A DNA stretch of 53,730 nucleotides, from assembly GCA_944380885.1 (NCBI GenBank), contig CALWIZ010000014.1, positions 1 through 53,730 of the forward strand, given 5' to 3'. Positions 51,443-53,730 of the stretch are shown here, piece after piece (position 1 is the first letter of the stretch; each line of letters begins with the position of its first letter). The notes beneath the pieces are model-generated. The model saw only the letters and a list, made by a program, of their open reading frames with translations, had not been told where the DNA came from and made no database searches. This stretch comes from an uncultured Clostridia bacterium. GTDB lineage: Bacteria > Bacillota > Clostridia > Oscillospirales > Acutalibacteraceae. The position numbers and the translations under genes were made by a program.

Positions 51443-51601
51443 ATACACCGTCAAGATACCTTTGCAGGATACTATGCTAAAAAACATAAAGAGGATAAGC
51501 TATATCGTGTTGCTTTAGTTCATACTGCAAAGAATTTACTTCGGGTTATTTACACTTTGCAATCCAAAAACGTTTCTTACAATCCTGATTTGATACGATA
51601 A
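51443..51601 (+). mobile_element. IS110-family transposase C-terminal remnant
   Basis: The plus strand reads FAGYYAKKHKEDKLYRVALV and then HTAKNLLRVIYTLQS to a stop at 51601. This matches the last about 50 residues of IS110-type (DEDD) transposases, which end in a YY-x-KK-x-EGK-x2-x-VAL-x3-AxKLLR-x-IY pattern. Nothing of the catalytic part remains. The junction with the relaxase tail lies near 51440. Confidence 0.65.
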
Positions 51602-51754
51602 TTTATATCCTAATCTTTTTAAGCTCTGCTTCTCAAGGCTTGTTTTCCTATGTATCCACACATTGGAAAATACCCTGACTGCTTATGGTTAGTGATATCA
51701 TTGAGAAAAATACGCCAACCAATATTGACAATACACATAATATAATATAAATAT

Positions 51755-51794
51755 ATAGAAGAAGATGGAGCTTTGGTTCTCCGCCTTCTTCTAT
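51755..51794 (-). terminator. Terminator-like hairpin closing the truncated frame
   Basis: ATAGAAGAAG pairs with CTTCTTCTAT around a GGAG/CTCC inner stem (51755-51794). The leftward RNA continues into AU-rich sequence. Confidence 0.5.
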
Positions 51795-51934
51795 TTGTTT
51801 TCTATAATTATGATTAAATACTCACCAAGAACGTAAATCTTTTTTGTTTCAATAAAATTCTCAAATGGAATACTTTTCAGGTTCTTAATACCAGTGTCTA
51901 TGCATTTAAAGTATGCTTCTTTTGCTTTACATAC
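51791..51934 (-). pseudogene. C-terminal fragment of an unrecognised gene
   Basis: The minus strand is open for 47 codons, ending in IKNLKSIPFENF-x-ETKKIYVLGEY and a hydrophobic tail, with a stop that runs into a terminator. No start codon or ribosome site is seen, and an in-frame TAA lies just upstream, so it is likely a leftover gene end. Confidence 0.4.
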
Positions 51935-52086
51935 TTAATAAAGCCTAATGCTGAAAAATAAAGAGTGACAAAAGCGGCGGTCAGGCAGAATCGATTATAT
52001 TGATTCCTTATCAGGCGTTCTATCACCTCATTTGTTTTATATCGTCTATTTCTATATAAAATACAATAAGAAATTTTCTCCCCTTC

Positions 52087-52515
52087 TCAAGCTTTGACAA
52101 AAAGCACCGTAGCCCCCAGACAAAATACCGCCGCCGCTATCGCTCCTATGTAAAATCCGTATCCTATTGCTATACCTATTATACTTGTCGTCCATATTCC
52201 CGCCGCCGTGGTAAGGCCTGTTATCACACTGTTGTTTTTCAATATTATCATTCCGGCTCCGAGGAAACCGACTCCGCAAACCACCTGCGCCGAAATCCTG
52301 AAAACATCTCCGCTGCAGCCGGTAATTTGATCGACGGCTATGCTCATCATTGAAGTAAGAGCAGCGCCCAGGCAGACTATTATATGGGTCCGCATACCTG
52401 CAGCTCTGCCGTGACGCCCTCTCTCGTTCCCTATAACTCCGCCTATCGCAACCGACAGCAGCAATTTAAAAACCACCTCAGCCAAAAATCCCCAGTCTAT
52501 CGCTTGCCAATTCAA
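52087..52515 (-). CDS. MgtC/SapB-family membrane protein
   Basis: 142 residues, four to five membrane helices. The core features are IGGVIGNERGRHGRAAGMRTHI (shortened), a CLGAALTSM helix, GVGFLGAGMIILK and GLTTAAGIW. MgtC binds the F-type ATPase and affects growth in low Mg2+ in pathogens; SapB-type members are common in gut Firmicutes with unknown roles. The only in-frame start is TTG at 52515, following an in-frame TGA, with a poor ribosome site, so the true start is uncertain. It lies about 5 kb from mgtE. Confidence 0.85.
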   Translation of the reverse strand: MNWQAIDWGFLAEVVFKLLLSVAIGGVIGNERGRHGRAAGMRTHIIVCLGAALTSMMSIAVDQITGCSGDVFRISAQVVCGVGFLGAGMIILKNNSVITGLTTAAGIWTTSIIGIAIGYGFYIGAIAAAVFCLGATVLFVKA

Positions 52516-52639
52516 TTCTCGATTTCATCTACTGTATCAATATAATATTTAAAACGCCGACATTTTTAGGCTCACAAACAGAATTGTAAAATTAAAAAGC
52601 ATCAGTAACGAAACGCCGTCCGCTCTATGTAAAGCAATT

Positions 52640-53659
52640 TCATAGCTTAATGATATATTTTCCGGCTGAGCGCGCTTTTTTATCCGCTAAAATGCCGGGA
52701 AGTTCTTCAAGCTCAGCGGTCCTGTATATCATCGAACTTACGTCTAGCTTTCCGGACACTATCATATCAAGCGCCCTGCGGTGTGTATACGGATTGATAT
52801 ATGAAGACTTAAGCGTGATTTCCTTTTTGAAAATCTCAAAAGGCTTAACAGTAATGGTTTCGTCAGGCTTCGTAAGTCCGAACATCATAACCGTAGATTT
52901 ATTACCCGCAACCTGTATTGCCTGTTCTATCGCGGAAAGTCTTCCGGCGCTTTCGATGACAGTGCCGACACGTTTGACATTGTGCTCTTTAAGCTTATCC
53001 GCCAGATCCTCATTAAAAGGATCTATGACTATATCTGCGCCGAGCCTTTCCGCGAGTACACGCTTTCCCTTGATAGGTTCACTCAGGGCAACCACCGAAG
53101 CCCCTCTTAATTTAGCCAGTTGAAGCATAATAAGACCGATCATGCCGCCTCCGATGATCAGCACGGTACCGCCGCAGCTGATGTCACACATATCCACTCC
53201 GTGCAGACAGCAGGCAACAGGTTCTGCCATCGCCGCTTTCTCAAACGAAACGCTCTTCGGGAACGGATACACCTGGCTCTGCGGGACACGGCAGTATTCT
53301 TCGAAGCCGCCGTTTACGGTAGTTCCTATCCCGACGATATTTTCACAGAAATGTCCTATCCCTCCGCGGCAATAATCACAATAACCGCACAATTTATTCG
53401 GATCGACGCATACTGCGTCTCCGACAGAAACGGTTTTGACAAGTTCTCCCGTCTTTATTACCTCGCCGGAAAACTCGTGTCCTAAAACAGTACCCGCCGG
53501 AGTCGGAGCAGCACCCTCGTCTCCGTCGAAGATATGCAGATCCGTTCCGCATATCCCGCACGCACGCACCCTTATAAGTACTTCATCCGCAGATATTTCG
53601 GGAATGGGTATTTCTTCTATCCTCAAATCATTTTTTCCGTAAAAGACCGCAGCTTTCAT
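52640..53659 (-). CDS. Zinc-dependent alcohol dehydrogenase (sorbitol/threonine dehydrogenase-like MDR)
   Basis: 339 residues from the ATG at 53659; an in-frame start at 53713 would add 18 residues. The catalytic zinc sites are CGICGTD and GHEFSGEV, the structural zinc uses four Cys in CGYCDYCRGGIGHFC, and the Rossmann motif is IIGGGMIGL. This is the medium-chain dehydrogenase family acting on polyols, threonine or similar alcohols with NAD. A weak AAAGGT site precedes the start. It has no operon partner in the window; substrate unknown. Confidence 0.9.
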   Translation of the reverse strand: MKAAVFYGKNDLRIEEIPIPEISADEVLIRVRACGICGTDLHIFDGDEGAAPTPAGTVLGHEFSGEVIKTGELVKTVSVGDAVCVDPNKLCGYCDYCRGGIGHFCENIVGIGTTVNGGFEEYCRVPQSQVYPFPKSVSFEKAAMAEPVACCLHGVDMCDISCGGTVLIIGGGMIGLIMLQLAKLRGASVVALSEPIKGKRVLAERLGADIVIDPFNEDLADKLKEHNVKRVGTVIESAGRLSAIEQAIQVAGNKSTVMMFGLTKPDETITVKPFEIFKKEITLKSSYINPYTHRRALDMIVSGKLDVSSMIYRTAELEELPGILADKKARSAGKYIIKL

Positions 53660-53730
53660 AATTATGACCATACCTTTCCGCTGCGCTCCAAGGCACCAAA
53701 GGGAACGAAACACGGATCCTCTAACGCAGC

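Larger units (their letters stand above)
51602..52086. other. Mostly gene-free segment with one truncated reading frame
   Basis: AT-rich. It holds a minus-strand open fragment (51791-51934), a hairpin (51755-51794), and otherwise only AT-rich sequence down to the MgtC-like gene. No repeat that matches the flanking elements was seen. Confidence 0.4.

Noticed and set aside
51338..51601. A complete 87-codon gene
   Set aside because: Its first third is antisense to the relaxase tail; only the last about 50 codons carry the IS110 signal.

Overview
The window looks like the chromosome of a spore-forming, low-to-mid GC Clostridia species, most likely Oscillospiraceae/Ruminococcaceae-like. The evidence is the sporulation genes (spoVM, spoIIM, spoVAC, spoVAD), the Firmicutes housekeeping order yicC-remA-gmk-rpoZ-priA-def-fmt-rsmB-rlmN-prpC-prkC-rsgA-spoVM, strong AGGAGG-type ribosome sites, and families typical of Clostridia (DUF4364, DUF4358, DUF4886, DHHW, SF0329). 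The assignment below family level is inference.

Region by region. 1-4129: the 5' part of a glycosyltransferase-51 penicillin-binding protein, a fused ABC ATPase/permease and a degenerate LCP-like wall protein. 4181-7039: a leftward operon of a cyclophilin, a TIM-barrel sugar isomerase-like protein and two SGNH hydrolases. 7090-11792: nrdR, transcribed from a symmetric divergent promoter with a candidate NrdR box, then gltX, glnS and a Nif3-like gene. 11803-24035: the long leftward housekeeping and signalling operon, ending in two tiny genes (a 49-residue membrane protein and spoVM). 24122-25352: two tRNA-Ser genes followed by a probable acquired gene (SF0329 family), 21-bp direct repeats and stacked hairpins. 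25513-31463: a flavodoxin, then a six-gene operon with an SGNH protein, a DUF4358 lipoprotein, an ECF sigma factor, an RsiV-like anti-sigma factor, an MBOAT O-acyltransferase and a DHHW protein. I read this as an envelope-stress-responsive cell-surface O-acylation module. 31472-36244: a potassium locus in which KdpDE-type regulators sit beside KtrAB rather than Kdp. 36384-37913: xerD and spoIIM. 37926-39114: a repeat-rich gap and an SDR reductase. 39260-44183: tRNA-Lys, DUF4364, an htrA two-component operon and tRNA-Arg with possible tRNA fossils. 44248-49041: a hypothetical protein, a NahK-like kinase, mgtE with a structured leader, and spoVAC-spoVAD. 49171-51601: a graveyard of mobile DNA (broken Y-family polymerase, antitoxin with a dead Doc toxin, relaxase fragment, IS110 fragment). 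52087-53659: an MgtC-like protein and a zinc alcohol dehydrogenase.

The points most worth a second look are the sigma/anti-sigma/MBOAT operon with its ECF-like promoter, a KdpD that keeps the c-di-AMP motif but lacks the KdpD sensor domain, the hairpin that hides the spoVAC Shine-Dalgarno, the structured mgtE leader, the NrdR-box divergent promoter, and a XerD whose first catalytic arginine is lysine. All calls come from reading the sequence; no database search was run.
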